From Tenodera sinensis (taxonomy: Eukaryota > Arthropoda > Insecta > Mantodea > Mantidae), in NCBI GenBank assembly GCA_030765045.1, contig CM060968.1:107246904-107310903 (forward strand): a DNA stretch of 64,000 nt, given 5' to 3'. Both the position numbers and the translations under genes were made by a program. This document shows, in pieces, positions 45,164 to 55,795 of the stretch. Numbering within the stretch: the first letter of the stretch is position 1; the number at the start of each line of letters is the position of its first letter. The notes below the pieces were generated by a model that worked only from the letters and a program-made list of their open reading frames with translations, was not told where the DNA came from and searched no databases.

Positions 45164-47182
45164 ATGGAAGACAGTGATAGCGAGTTTATAGGTTTTGACA
45201 GTCCGGAAATTGAGAAAAGTGTAAGTAGGATGGAAGAATTTAATCAGAATGTAATTGGTAGCAGAATATGCCAAGAATTAGAAGATCAGAACGTTAGAGA
45301 AACACCTAGAGGTAGTTCAGAAATGTTTAGTAGTAATTCAGAAAGGCCAGCATTTATGTCAGAAATAGAGAATATGTTTCAAACGATAATGAAAAAGATG
45401 AGTACAGAGTTAAGTCAAAAGATAGATGAAAATAGTAAAGAATTAAGAACAGTGAAAAAGATGAGTACAGAGTTAAGTCAAAAGATAGATGAAACTAGTA
45501 AAGAATTAAGAACAGAGTTAGGACAGAAATTAGAGAAGGGACAACAGGAATTGGGAATGCAATTGGAAAATCAGAAGAGAGCTTTAGAAACCTTTAGGGA
45601 AGAAGTTAGGGAGGAAATTAATAAAGTCAGTAGTGAAGTAAAAGAAAATAGAGAACAGGTTAAGGGAGAATTAGAGACAATAAGGCAAGAACTAAAGAAT
45701 TCTGAAAAGAAATTAGGTCAACAAGTTAGTGAAAAATTAGATAAAGAAAGGGAAAGAGTAACATATAGTTTAGACAAACAAAGGGAAGAGGTAGTACAAA
45801 GGTTAGATAAAGACAGGGAAGAAATTAGAGAAGAGTTACAGGGGTGTAAAGTTAGAATAGAAAGATCTGATGTAGAAAGTGAAAGGCAGGCTAGAAATTT
45901 GGAGGATGTTACAGACCAAATAAAAGGGGTAGTAACAGAAATTACTCAGGTAAAAGAGGCCTTAGAAAATTTGAAATTAAATGAAAATGCATGTAATCAC
46001 AACAATCTTAGTAATGAAGTTGCAAGAAACGAGGCAATACCAGGTGTATCAGCTGACATTTCGATGCAAAATAGAGGTAACAGTAATTCCCATTCTGATC
46101 TCAGAAATAGTGCAGGGATAGGTGACAATTCAAATTTACATTGGCCTAACCATGTCTTAAATGAAATGACACCTCCAGTTTTTGAAAATGAAGATTCAGA
46201 TGATCCTAAAGCCTTTTGAGAAGGGTTACAAGAGTACTTCACGGTGAAACGTATACCAGAGGAGTACAAGATGGTGATAGTAAGAAAATGCTTAAAGGGT
46301 AATGCTGCTAATTGGCTAGGCCTTTCTATGGGTAACAATAATGATTACAGGACCTTTAGAAACATCTTTTTAACCAGATATTGGGGAGCTAGTAGGCAGG
46401 CTAATATTAGAGTTGAATTAAGCAATGGAAAGTTTAATCCTAGATCGGAGGAATCGATGGTAAACTATTTTATGAGAATAGCGAGAAAATCGAAGATGTT
46501 GGATCCTCCTTTAGACGAAAAAGATCTAATAAATATAGTTACTCCACATTTTCCGGAAACGCTTCAACACTACCTAATCATAGCCCGACCCGATAGCATT
46601 GCAGCTATGATCGAATTATTATCAGCCTTAGAAGTCAATAAGCCAAAACACGCATTTGGAAATACATATGAAGGAAAAGAAACTGTCAATTCTTTCGGGC
46701 AAGGGGCACAGTATTATCAGAATAGAAGTGAGATTAGGGAAAGATATAAAGGACCAGTACCAAGGATGGAATCATTCCGGTGGGAAAATCAAGGTAGATA
46801 TAACCAGGAAGGGCATCACCAAAATAGAAATGGTAATCAAAGGGGAAGAAATATAAGGGTGAATTATATGAATACAAATAGATTTGATCGAGGTAGACGG
46901 GGACGTTATTTTGGACATAGTAGAAATTCAAATGATGGGTATTGGACAAACGGAGATAATGAGTTTAGACCGAGGTCACCAAGACAGGGAGAAAGGTATT
47001 CAAATGGACGAAATTCCCCCGAAAATGCGGAAATGGTCGAGGCCATTAACACGGTCAAAAACATGGTAGGAAGTAACCCCGATTTAATGCAGGAAAACAG
47101 AAGTAACAATTTGGGAAATAGTACAGGAGCAATACATAAAAATCAGGGAAACGCCAGACCCGGTCAAACGCGCCTTCAGTGA
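45164..47182 (+). pseudogene. Gypsy-B gag, interrupted by one in-frame TGA
   Basis: Counting from the first ATG the frame has 672 codons with a TGA at codon 352 (46217-46219). Residues about 70-280 form a long Glu/Lys/Gln-rich coiled coil with a duplicated block (KKMSTELSQKIDE twice, 45394 and 45457). Residues about 335-480 are the Gag capsid-like domain (PKAF, stop, then YFTVKRIPEEYKMVIVRKC and FRNIFLTRYWGASR). Residues about 520-610 are Arg/Gly/Asn-rich, probably for RNA binding in place of a zinc knuckle. Gypsy-A has no stop at the equivalent place (PKIFIKELEDYF), so the TGA is probably a point mutation, though readthrough cannot be excluded. The gene ends in an overlap with pol. Confidence 0.88.
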
Positions 47183-48837
47183 GAACTGGGTATCCTAGTA
47201 ATGATTGTGATAAGTACTCGGAAATAAATAGTCCTGGAAGGCAAATGATGATACAAAAGAAAAGAGAATGGAAAAATAGAAACGACGAAAACGAAAAAGT
47301 AGGAGATCCACCTAAAATCAAAATTGGAGTAAATGGAAAACAATACAATGCAATTATAGATACGGGATCAAATAGCACAGTATGCTCACAAAATTTTTAT
47401 GATAATTTACAAAGTAGTGGTTTTAAAGTAATGTCTTTACCAGTTAATGGGATATATTGCTCGCTAGCTGTGGGAAAACGAAAAGAGAGAGTAAAATTTC
47501 AAGCAATGATAAATATTGAAATAAATGGGAGAATACTAGGAATTTTATTTCTGATTGTAGGAAGACTTGTGACAGATATTATAATAGGTTGTGATTGTCT
47601 TTATGCCTGGGAAGCTGTGGTGAATTTTAAAAACATGATTCTAGAAATGAAAGTTGAAGATGAGACCATTATAGTGCCTTTTGTGGAAGATAGTAGTTCA
47701 GAAACTATTGTACGAGAAAAAGAGGAAGAAGAAATCCAAGGGGATACATTCTTTGTAGAATATGTTAAAGTAGGAGCTATGGAATTAACTGAAGTAAATG
47801 TCAAAGAGTACAGTATCGATAATAAAGAAAATGTAGAATGGGATAAAAATGATTTCATAGACAATTTGAGATTTTCTGATGCAACTAGGTACTATGATAG
47901 GGAGAGTAGTGAAGACTTAGAAGAATTGTTGAGGGAAAAAGTAACTCAGGCTGATCAACTAAATGAACAACAGAGGGATAAACTGTTTGAAATATTAATC
48001 CGAAATAAAGAAGTATTCTCTGAGAAACCTGGTAAATGTAATATTTATACTCATTCGTTTGAGATGATACCCATCAAGCCTTTTACACATAAAGCGAGAG
48101 CTATCCCTAGTACAATAAGAGAAGAGGTAGATGCAGTTATAAAGTCAATGTTAGAAGATGAGGTTATTGAGATTTCGAATTCAGAATTTGTGAATCCCCT
48201 ATGTATTGTAAATAAGGCCAATGGAAAGATTAGGGTGACATTAGACTCGAGAAAACTAAATCATTGTTCCTCATACTTTCCATCAGGGAATCCAACAGAA
48301 CGTGTCCTCCGAGATGTAGGAATTTATTTACGTGTACTTACACATCATAATCACAAGGATTGGGTGAAATATTGTCCATTGATAGAAAAGATTATCAATC
48401 ACACCATTAATGTAACTACTGGGTTTGCACCAATAAAATTAATGTTAGGAATTGAACCAGAACCAATATTGATCAGGGTACCAAAAACACTGAAAATTAA
48501 TGACATTCAGTTAAGTGAAGAAGAAAGAGCGAAAATTGCTTTTGAACGAATCAAGAAAAAGGCAGAGAAGCGAAAATTAAAGAAAAAGAGTAGAAAACAT
48601 AAATGGGAACCTAAGATAGGCGATTGGGTACTAGTTAAAGACCATAAGTTATCAAGTGCCTTGCGAGGTAGGAACAAAAGGATGGAATTGTTATATAAAG
48701 GTCCTGCAGAAATTATATCAAAATTTGGTTATCATACCTATGAATTAAAAGATGTTAAAAATGAAAAATGTCTGGGAAGATGGCATAAACAACTCCTTCG
48801 ACCATACAAGAAACCGTGTGGTGCCTTGGAACCTTGA
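47140..48837 (+). pseudogene. Gypsy-B pol remnant: protease, RT start, integrase end
   Basis: The pol frame is -1 relative to gag and open from 47140 to the stop at 48837. Order: retropepsin-like protease with catalytic AIIDTGSNSTVC near 47350 and the later DIIIGCDCL near 47580; a linker; the N-terminal reverse transcriptase segment (KPFTHKARAIPSTIREEVDA, FVNPLCIVNKANGKIRV, LDSRKLN) ending near 48265; then at once the late integrase core (PTERVLRDVGIYLR, TTGFAPIKLMLG) and a GPY/F-like module (YKGPAEIISK, GRWHKQLLRPYKK) near 48700-48800. The YXDD active site, RNase H and the integrase zinc finger are gone, but the junction is in frame. An uninterrupted fusion protein of about 565 residues could be made after frameshifting. 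Confidence 0.9.
47146..47191 (+). promoter_or_regulatory. Candidate -1 ribosomal frameshift signal
   Basis: Slippery heptamer G GGA AAC (47146-47152) is in the correct phase for gag (CAG GGA AAC) and lies within the 43-nt gag/pol overlap. After a 5-nt spacer, ACCCGGT (47158-47164) can pair with ACTGGGT (47185-47191) as a 7-bp stem with one G-U pair and a 20-nt loop. Heptamer, phase, spacing and stem all fit known retroelement signals. Confidence 0.75.
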
Positions 48838-49557
48838 TTTAATGTAAAAGAAAAATTGGAAGTGTCATTTGTCTATTGGCGCCCAATCAGCTTTGAGATA
48901 AAATGTAAATGTTAGCTTACTTGAAAATCATATATTGGTCAGGTACTTACATATTCATGAAAAATGCAGAATGTGAATTGCTATCTACTACAAAGAGCTT
49001 AAAAATATATTGTATAGAGCTCACAATAACAGCTTCAGAAAGATTGTTAAATTGTTCATCTCCGCATAGAGAGAAAACAGAATATTTACTTTGTAAACAT
49101 TTGTTAAAATATTTAGATGTATAGATAGTTATCACAGAAAGACAAAGAAAGAACTTGTCTAAAGAGTGCAATGGATTTATATAAAAATATATGTACATTT
49201 TAGTGCTTAAAGGATATAGTACAGATATGTGTTACAATAACAAAAGTGAAAAATCACAGTGCAAGTGATAGTGAGAGCGAAGTGAGCAAACATGAACTAA
49301 AAGAAGGAAGTATAAAGAAAGACTCTTGAAATTTAACCTTTATATAAAAGCTTCACAGAAGAAACCATAACATATTGTAATTAGTATTTAAGGATTAATA
49401 TTTAGTCAAGTGTACAATTGTTTGTCATGTTAAAAAGATTAATGAGAAAATGTTAATAACCAATTTCAAAACAGTGTAATTGAAAATTGTATATAATGGG
49501 AGTGTTGCCGATTATTCAAAATACAGGAGTAATTTTTAATTTTTCTTTCGGGCAAGA
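48838..49557 (+). other. Gypsy-B 3' non-coding region
   Basis: About 720 bp between pol and the hairpin. No env-like frame is visible; short frames (48909-49124 +, 48947-49198 -) lack signal peptides or membrane segments typical of Env. Confidence 0.55.
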
Positions 49558-49600
49558 CATTTATGTTATTTTATTATGAAATAATAAAATAACATAAATG
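49558..49600 (+). other. Perfect 20-bp hairpin beside the polypurine tract
   Basis: Arms CATTTATGTTATTTTATT (49558-49575) and AATAAAATAACATAAATG (49583-49600) are exact inverted repeats. Two more pairs form inside, leaving a 3-nt loop. The purine tract GGGGCATT (49601-49608) and the LTR follow directly. Confidence 0.9.
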
Positions 49601-49608
49601 GGGGCATT

Positions 49609-50385
49609 TGATACCGAAATTTAGATTTCCGATCGAATGGGCTTTTGAAAAAGACACGTTTTAATTTAATTTCCGGATGTGAGATTTGCGATAAGTGTTA
49701 AGTAATAACATAAATAGATAATAGAGCAGAAAGTGTTGTAAGGTGAGCAAGATATGAGTAAATAATAGTCGTTAAAGTTGTAGGATAAACACATTATTGG
49801 TTTGAAATTAACGAGTCATGACGTCATACCACATAGTTTAAATACACGTTCGAAAGTCAGTTCTACAAACCTTAAGAGTCGCGCGATATATTTAATAAAA
49901 TATAAAGTAAACATCGTTTAATCCTAAAAAGGTAATTATATATTCGAAATTCATAAAAGAACATGTTATAATAGAAAGGGACATTTCTAAATTGCGGGAA
50001 AAGGAAATAGCATTTTGGATACGAGGCTTTCTTGGATGACGTCATGACATTCAAATGGAGCGAACGGCTTGTTAGCGTGGGTAAGAGAGAAAGCGTCACT
50101 ACTCAACGAGAGACCAGTACGGGAGGTCGCGCTGCGCGGATGTGAGTGCGATGCCTCTACAGATACAAATATTTTCGGCATAACTCCTGAAAATATTTAA
50201 AAAGGAAATAAAGGATATGAAAAGTTGTTCTTGGGTTGTCCATTACACTTACGCAAACCCGAGATAAAGAGATCTTTTGCAGAACTAGCCGGGGCGAGCT
50301 ACATCGAAGGGCAACGTCACGTCACCAACGACTTCAGCTTCAAATGGCGATCCAATAACCAGGACACAACGATTATACAGCTTCA
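49609..50385 (+). repeat. Gypsy-B 3' LTR (777 bp)
   Basis: Same length as the 5' LTR and nearly identical, including both TGACGTCA sites (49819 and 50037) and the AATAAA signals. It is followed by AAAA. Confidence 0.95.
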
Positions 50386-50389
50386 AAAA

Positions 50390-51436
50390 TAACCTTTTTA
50401 GATGGAACCTTTCGGTTGGTTGGCATAAAATAATTACCCAATTATGAACCTTAAAAATCTCATTTGAAAGCCTCCACTCTTGAGTTTTCCTTGGTTTTAA
50501 TTACTCACGTGTCACATGCATATTAATGAGGATGTGCATATTAATCTATGTAATTTAAATTAAGATTCTACCTCATATTCCAGCCGAAATGTCTTTATAC
50601 ACCCCTCAATTTTGTTACATGCTTTGATATTTTCTTCCATTTCTGCCTTTCTATCAATTACTGATATATTTGATCCCAAATATTTAAACCTGCTCAATTA
50701 CTCGTCCTATTACAATCTTTACCTGAAATCATTCTTTTCCTATCATAGCCATACCTTTTGTTTTTTCTCCTGAAATTTTCATATTGGTATTTATGTAGAT
50801 TAACATGAAGTAGATAAAAAGCTTTTGTAAGGATTATTTGGGAAGATGTATAAAAATAAACAGTAAAGGGTAGAGGAAGTTATGTGAATGTAATATCTTA
50901 GATATTTTTGCTATAGAATAATATTTTTCTAGTCAGTTTTATGTAATCTGAAAATAAGGTCTGTATCTCCCTTGTGTCAATGTGATCACATTTGTTATAG
51001 CTTAGGTAACTGTTTATATCCCAGTCTTTGCCTTCTTACCTGCCACTTCCAGGGATGAAAGGGAGACTCATTACCTCCCATTTCTAGGAGCAGGATAAAG
51101 TTGGAAAAATTGCTAGAATAATACAAATGATCACTTGATATAATACAATACATCCAGTGTTGTTATGGGGGCATACAGCATATGAGAGGAATAACATTGA
51201 TGGAGAGAGTGTGTAGGAAAGAGAAAACTTAAGATCGTGCGGTGATATACATTTAAGGATCAAGTTGAACTGAGATTGAATAGTATTAGTCAGCACAATA
51301 GGTCACAGTGCAGAGAGACTGGTTAGGCCTAAATGACTCCTTAAAATATAATTTAATCTATTACAATCATCATGTAGAATCCCTGGTTAATGTATGGCCG
51401 AAGCAGTATATGTTATGCATGATTTCTGTACATGGA
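50390..51436. other. Mostly unrecognised, with a family E fragment
   Basis: At 50795-50905 the sequence (AGATTAACATGAAGTAGATA, TTTTGTAAGGA, TAGAGGAAGTTATGTGAATG) follows the family E right part. Nothing else was recognised. Confidence 0.45.
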
Positions 51437-51438
51437 TA

Positions 51439-52180
51439 CAATAAACTCTCGGTGTAGCAGACCTAAATGGCCAGGCGTTGTCCAGGAAATTAAAAGTCTA
51501 TTACATCGCAAAATGATTGAAAATGAAGCAAATACAATTGAAACTGTTTTATTGGTACATACCATTTACTTTACATGATTTATTCTTGGTTAGAAGTTGT
51601 TCCCTGTGAAGTTGTGGGTTTGAAAAAAGTGTCAGTACCCATTTGCTTCCCACTTGAATATTGCTTCTTTATGATTAAGGAGCAAAACTGTCTGAAATGT
51701 TCATACAGGCTAGCACTTGTGGGTCTGAAGATCTTTCCACGTAAGAAATCACATCATCTATGTGGTCTCTTATTACAGATAATTTAGATACACACTTCAA
51801 AGATTCATCTTCGTCCTCTTGTAGAACACTTGCAGCGATCTTTTCATGACTCAGAATCTGGTCACCTGACGTTCCACACTGTAACAAAACTAGAGTAGAC
51901 CTGTACAAACACAAGTGTTACAGGCACCAGAGAATGCCCAATTCAGACTGAAGCTAAGAGTCATGTGAGCCCTTGAGGTCATGATGTGTACATGAACTTT
52001 CACAAATGTAGCCAAAGAAGTGTGAACTAGCTTTCTCGATCAGACAAGCAGTTAATGCCACAATTTAGTCATCGCAGATCTTCTAAATTTCATTTAAATT
52101 TATTTTATAACCAACACCAAATTTATTCTGTTAAATCAGAAGTCCGTTGAACAGGGGTCCGTTAAATTGAGATTTTACTG
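51439..52180. mobile_element. pogo/Tigger-type element, internally deleted
   Basis: The left end CAATAAACTCTCGGTGTAGC and the reversed right end CAGTAAAATCTCAATTTAAC form 25-bp inverted repeats continuing into GGACC-like sequence. They are flanked by TA on both sides (51437-51438, 52181-52182), the TSD of this superfamily. Confidence 0.8.
51675..51914 (-). pseudogene. Tigger/jerky-like transposase C-terminal relic
   Basis: The minus-strand frame reads ILSHEKIAASVLQEDEDE, then IDDVISYVERSSDPQV. It resembles the acidic, helical C-terminal region of Tigger/jerky transposases (EEI--SV-EEDEEE followed by a FIEQQP-like segment). The catalytic core is absent. Its place inside Tigger-type inverted repeats supports the call. 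Confidence 0.6.
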
Positions 52181-52182
52181 TA

Positions 52183-52635
52183 CAGTATTCTAACTGTTAC
52201 AACATAAAGCAGTAGACATGTTGAACAGGGCATCAATATTTTCAGAATGCATTATTGCTAAGCACATGTTAACAGTTCAGTACCATTCAAAACTTTTCAA
52301 GAAAACATTCAAACCCATGGAAAACATGGACAAACATTTCAAAACTTTTAATTTACTAAAACAAGTGACCTGAATGATTTTGCTGTAAAATACCATATAT
52401 TTGGCATATTTATATAATCCCTAGGGCGTTCTCCCCTACACAGAGGGGTGCCCTTATTGTCCAGCTGCAGTCAAAGTTATGGAGGAGTGCAGGATGGGGG
52501 TGATGGGGATTAGTATACTGCCTCCCTTGACCGTAGGGTGGCTCTTGACCTTTTTAGTAACGCTATCTTTCCATCAGGATCATTACCGGCATGGGGATTT
52601 TTTCCCTGTTGCGAGGTCTGGTCCAGGGTGCACTC
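52183..52635. other. No recognised feature
   Basis: Nothing recognised on either strand. Confidence 0.4.
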
Positions 52636-52639
52636 AGTC

Positions 52640-52895
52640 TCAATTGGTATGCACAGTTGGTATAATTGAGTAGGATATTTATATGCTAGACTAGATACAA
52701 TGTGTATCTTGAATTTTCTGGGAATAGCCTGTGAAGTACACTTCATTGGGAAAGAATTTTGTAAATCTTGCATAACATATAAACCATAAGTCATAGACAA
52801 CTTATATAAAAATGTAGTTATCTTAAAATACACAATTTATTTCCAATAAGTTTTGTTATTTAAGCCATTTTCAAGATATACTTTTTTTTTTGCTC
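52640..52895 (+). repeat. Dispersed repeat family E, degenerate fragment
   Basis: Landmarks are ATCTTGAATTTTCTGGGAATA, GCCTGTGAAGTACACTTC, CATATAAACCATAAGTCATAG and ATACACAATTTATTTCCAATAAG. Confidence 0.65.
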
Positions 52896-53205
52896 TATTT
52901 ATATGTCGCCTTTAACAACTAAGATGATATTGGCAGCTTTTCCTTTGGAACAATTGCTCATCGGCAATGATGTTCACTCATTTATTATTTGTGTAACTTT
53001 AAAATTGCTCATATATATATAAACATTAAATTCACACACACACACACACATTTACACTCTCACTCATACTTCCATACTCCAGTGACCATGAGGAATAATT
53101 CTAGCTAAAGAAATATTCACATCCTCCAGCTGGGAATCAATCTGGAACTTCTGCATGAGTAGAGTAAGTAGCACGGAAAACACCATCCAGGTGGCTCATT
53201 CAGTT
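52896..53205. repeat. (CA)n microsatellite and possible SINE fragment
   Basis: A (CA)n run lies at 53034-53050. At 53100-53195 the minus strand has a weakly tRNA-like stretch (GGATGGTGTTTTCCGTGCTA, then AGATTGATTCCCAGCTGG). Confidence 0.45.
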
Positions 53206-53209
53206 CCTG

Positions 53210-53535
53210 AAGAAGACCATGGATTCTTAGATCAGCTATTTATTTTTAAAATTCAGTTTCAAAAGACCATGTAAACTCAACGTTCATATACATGCTTCCA
53301 AAGAAAGCCATGATTTTGAGATGGCCATTTATTTCTTATACAGTTGCTGATGAAAGCCATGAGTTTGAAATGGTCGTTTATTTATTATTCAATTCCTGAT
53401 GATGGTCATGGGGTATGATATGGCCAAAAGCTCGACATTTATAAATTTATAAAATTATTTAAAATGTATAAATTTGACCTGTGAAGCCATAATCATAATG
53501 TTTGCAGTAAAAGCTTCAAGTCTTACGAGCTATAT
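53210..53535 (+). mobile_element. Penelope-type terminal repeat with tandem units
   Basis: Three to four degenerate units of about 50 bp each carry GA(A/T)G, RRCCATG and TGGYC, followed by a T/A tail. They are near 53210, 53298, 53347 and 53396. The last two begin with intact CTGATGA (53347-53353 and 53396-53402). The last continues to ATGGCCAAAAGCTCGAC, so GAAA has become AAAA. The end (AAAGCTTCAAGTCTTA) matches the other Penelope-type copies. Confidence 0.7.
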
Positions 53536-54654
53536 GTTGTTATACACAAGCTGACCAGACAGACTAGAGCAGCCCTGTCTGCAGCCTGCAATGTATTTTT
53601 CTGGTGCCTTTCATAAGCAAATTTTTACTCAGACAATTTTTAATATTAATTCAAATTTCCAGAGAAATTATTTCCTTCTGAATATCTTCCCAGTGCACAC
53701 CCATGAAGTATGTTTTTCTACACCTAAAATTATTCATTACTTCCTAAACCAGTGCACTCCTTTTTTGTCTCTCAAAATAAAGGTACTTGCCCTAACAATG
53801 CTTTTATTATTTCAAAGAGCTGTGCCACTGTTGTGTCAAAAAACTTTCTGCCCTAGGCAAAACAGACAGATTCATGATACTCACTCCCTCCTTCAAGAAT
53901 TTTCACTTTCCTCAGACCTGAATTTGTTGGGAATTAGGGACAAAGTCACTTTACGAGAAAGTGTATATTCCAGGAAAATTTCCGGTAATTCACTTCAGCT
54001 GAATAAGCGGAATGGGGAGTCAAATAGTGGTTGTGATGGCGCCCGCGTTTCCCTATGAATTAAATGTGCCCAAGCATGTAAAAAAGTTGGAGAGCATTGG
54101 ACTAGAGGAAGGACTTCATTTTCACCCCGAGGGGGGGGGGGGTCAATACTTGTTGCAAAATGTTAGGTCTTGTTCATCTTTAATGGGCTTTCCTTTTTAT
54201 ACAAAGCATCCGGATCGTTTCTCCATCTTTATTCTTTTTCTTTCTTTCTTTCTTTCTCTGTCTGTCTCTCTCTCTCTCTCTCTCTGTCTTTTTGCATTAA
54301 CGTCCTCCAACTAATATCATATCGGACGGACTTCTCCATCTGAGCATCCAATTACCATATCTGTGAATTCAAAGCAATGCTTGCACAGCTAACTTTTATT
54401 TTTAAATGTAATCGTGTATCTGCATTTAATCACCCATAAAATACATAGAGATTAGAACCACCCCGAGTTGTCATGCAGGCATTCTTATGGTAAACATCGC
54501 TAAATCGGCAATAAATGTGTTGCTCCAATGCAACAATAGTTGTAAGTCTTTCGACAATTGCGAAAATGTTAAACACGTTTACTGCATTTCAACATCATTT
54601 AACCCATGTTTCGTGGGTTTCGCACGTGGCGCTTACGCATTGTTAAATAAATAC
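53536..54654. other. Mostly unrecognised; simple repeats
   Basis: It contains a G10 run at 54131-54140 and a (TTTC)n/(TC)n stretch at 54236-54287. The 155-codon frame at 53591-54058 has no recognisable domain and is not called. Confidence 0.45.
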
Positions 54655-55240
54655 ATCATTATATTCTCAAGAACATAAATCAGAGAAATCAACATAAAAC
54701 ACATTCATGAGCATTAAACACCAAGAACGAACAGAATAAACGAAAGTAGCCAGAGTAAAGAACATCATGAACCAGGTCTCACCACCTGAGAGCACTTCCC
54801 TCGTAGTCTTCCCCTCTGTTTTGTTTGCTATCATTTCGCTATAAAAGCAAGAAAACATTCTAAAATGGGAGGGTGTGCGGGTTCTATGTTCTAGGAAAGA
54901 CATCAGATCCATATCTCCATCCTGAGGTCATGAGCGTCGGCAGACATTTTTCCAGGGGGAGGGGCACTCAGATAATATTAATTCATTATTTTGGTGTCAA
55001 AATTTATAATATTTGTTGCATATAACCATATTAATTTGTGCTAAATAAAAATTGATCTTTACATTAAAATTAAAATAGTAGTTTAATAGTAATTGATTGC
55101 ACATTAAGCTAACTTCCGGGGGGGGGGCGCCCCCCCGCCGCTTCGCGACGCCCATGCCTGAGGTAAAAGGTGCTTCTGTTAACGGAGGTGCCCGGCTAAC
55201 AAATATTGGGGGGTTATGATTTTCAAAAGTCAAATGTTCT
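54655..55240 (+). promoter_or_regulatory. PRC1-unit 5' flank with TATA-like motif (copy C)
   Basis: It parallels 4395-4770: CATTAAACACCAAGAACGAA, ACGAAAGTAGCCAGAGTA, CACCTGAGAGCACTT, then CGCTATAAAAGCAAGAAAAC at 54838 and GGGAGGG. A MITE (54929-55156) splits it, after which it resumes AAAAGGTGCTTCTGTTAACG and CGGCTAACAAATATTGGGG. Confidence 0.55.
54929..55156 (+). mobile_element. hAT-like MITE with 8-bp TSD
   Basis: Termini are CATGAGCGTCGG and, reversed, CATGGGCGTCGC. The flanks CCTGAGGT (54921-54928 and 55157-55164) are an exact 8-bp duplication, as in hAT elements. One subterminal region is a G/C palindrome (GGGGGGGCGCCCCCCC near 55117-55134). Other copies are at 9841-10093 and 3943-4194. 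Confidence 0.9.
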
Positions 55241-55249
55241 TATTTTACA

Positions 55250-55581
55250 CTTCATCATTCATACCTACAAGAAATAGAAACAAATGCCAAAGATAAAAAA
55301 TGGATTACACTACTTTCCAACCCAGATATAATCCCCCAGAGACCACGGAAAACAGCGGTTGCAGCCTTCCGACTATTTGACAAATCACGACTGCTTAGCA
55401 AGTCATCTCTACAGAATAGGTATCTCAGCCTCACCAATATGTGTCCTGTGTAACGATCCAGCAGAAATGAATGAAGACCACTTGAAGATCTGTGAAGCAT
55501 TAAGATCAGAAGAAACTACAGTTCAAAAGTATTGGAAAGCACGAATGCTAATGGCTTCATTGCCAGATGCAAGGCACTAGA

Positions 55582-55615
<34 letters not shown>
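55250..55615 (+). pseudogene. LINE 3' end with CCHC finger and (CAA)n tail
   Basis: Two frames together give the C-terminal end of an R1/jockey-like ORF2: NAKDKKWITLLSNPDIIPQR, PRKTAVAAFRL, then (shifted) TNHDCLASHLYRIGISASPI and CVLCNDPAEMNEDHLKICEA. The C--C----H----C spacing is the terminal zinc-knuckle-like motif after reverse transcriptase. The frame ends in a stop and passes into twelve CAA units (55580-55616). A 5'-truncated insertion is inferred. Confidence 0.8.
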
Positions 55616-55616
<1 letters not shown>

Positions 55617-55629
55617 CTTCATCATTGAT

Positions 55630-55795
55630 TCCGTGGTCCTGTGTAACGATCCAGCAGAAATGAACGAAGACCACTTGAAGACCTGTGAAGCATTAAGATC
55701 AGAAGAAACTACAGTTCAAAAGTATTGGAAAGCACGAATGCTAATGGCTTCATTGCCAGATGCAAGGCACTAGAAAACAACAACACTTCATCATT
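55630..55795 (+). pseudogene. Second, shorter copy of the same LINE tail
   Basis: It repeats the last 150 bp of the previous copy almost exactly (CCTGTGTAACGATCCAGCAG to AAGGCACTAGAAAACAACAA), again ending in CAA units. ACTTCATCATTSAT lies before the first copy (55241), between the copies (55615) and after the second (55787). Confidence 0.85.

Larger units (their letters stand above)
44183..50385 (+). mobile_element. Gypsy-B: young, pol-deleted Ty3/Gypsy element
   Basis: It has two 777-bp LTRs (TG...CA), a 4-bp TSD AAAA (44179-44182 and 50386-50389), a primer binding site, gag, a gag-pol overlap, a fused pol remnant and a polypurine tract. The LTRs differ at about two positions by eye (C/T near 44934/50360 and A/T near 44948/50374), implying very recent insertion. 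Most of the reverse transcriptase, all RNase H and the N-terminal integrase are missing, and gag has a stop. It is therefore non-autonomous, yet keeps every cis-acting signal. It is related to Gypsy-A by the polypurine tract, primer type and Gag layout. Confidence 0.95.

Noticed and set aside
48838..49557. An env gene in Gypsy-B
   Set aside because: No open frame with signal peptide, cleavage site or membrane anchor lies between pol and the 3' LTR.
53591..54058. 155-codon open frame, the longest unassigned one
   Set aside because: No recognisable domain or composition typical of a protein, no paralogue in the window; frames of this length occur by chance in 64 kb.
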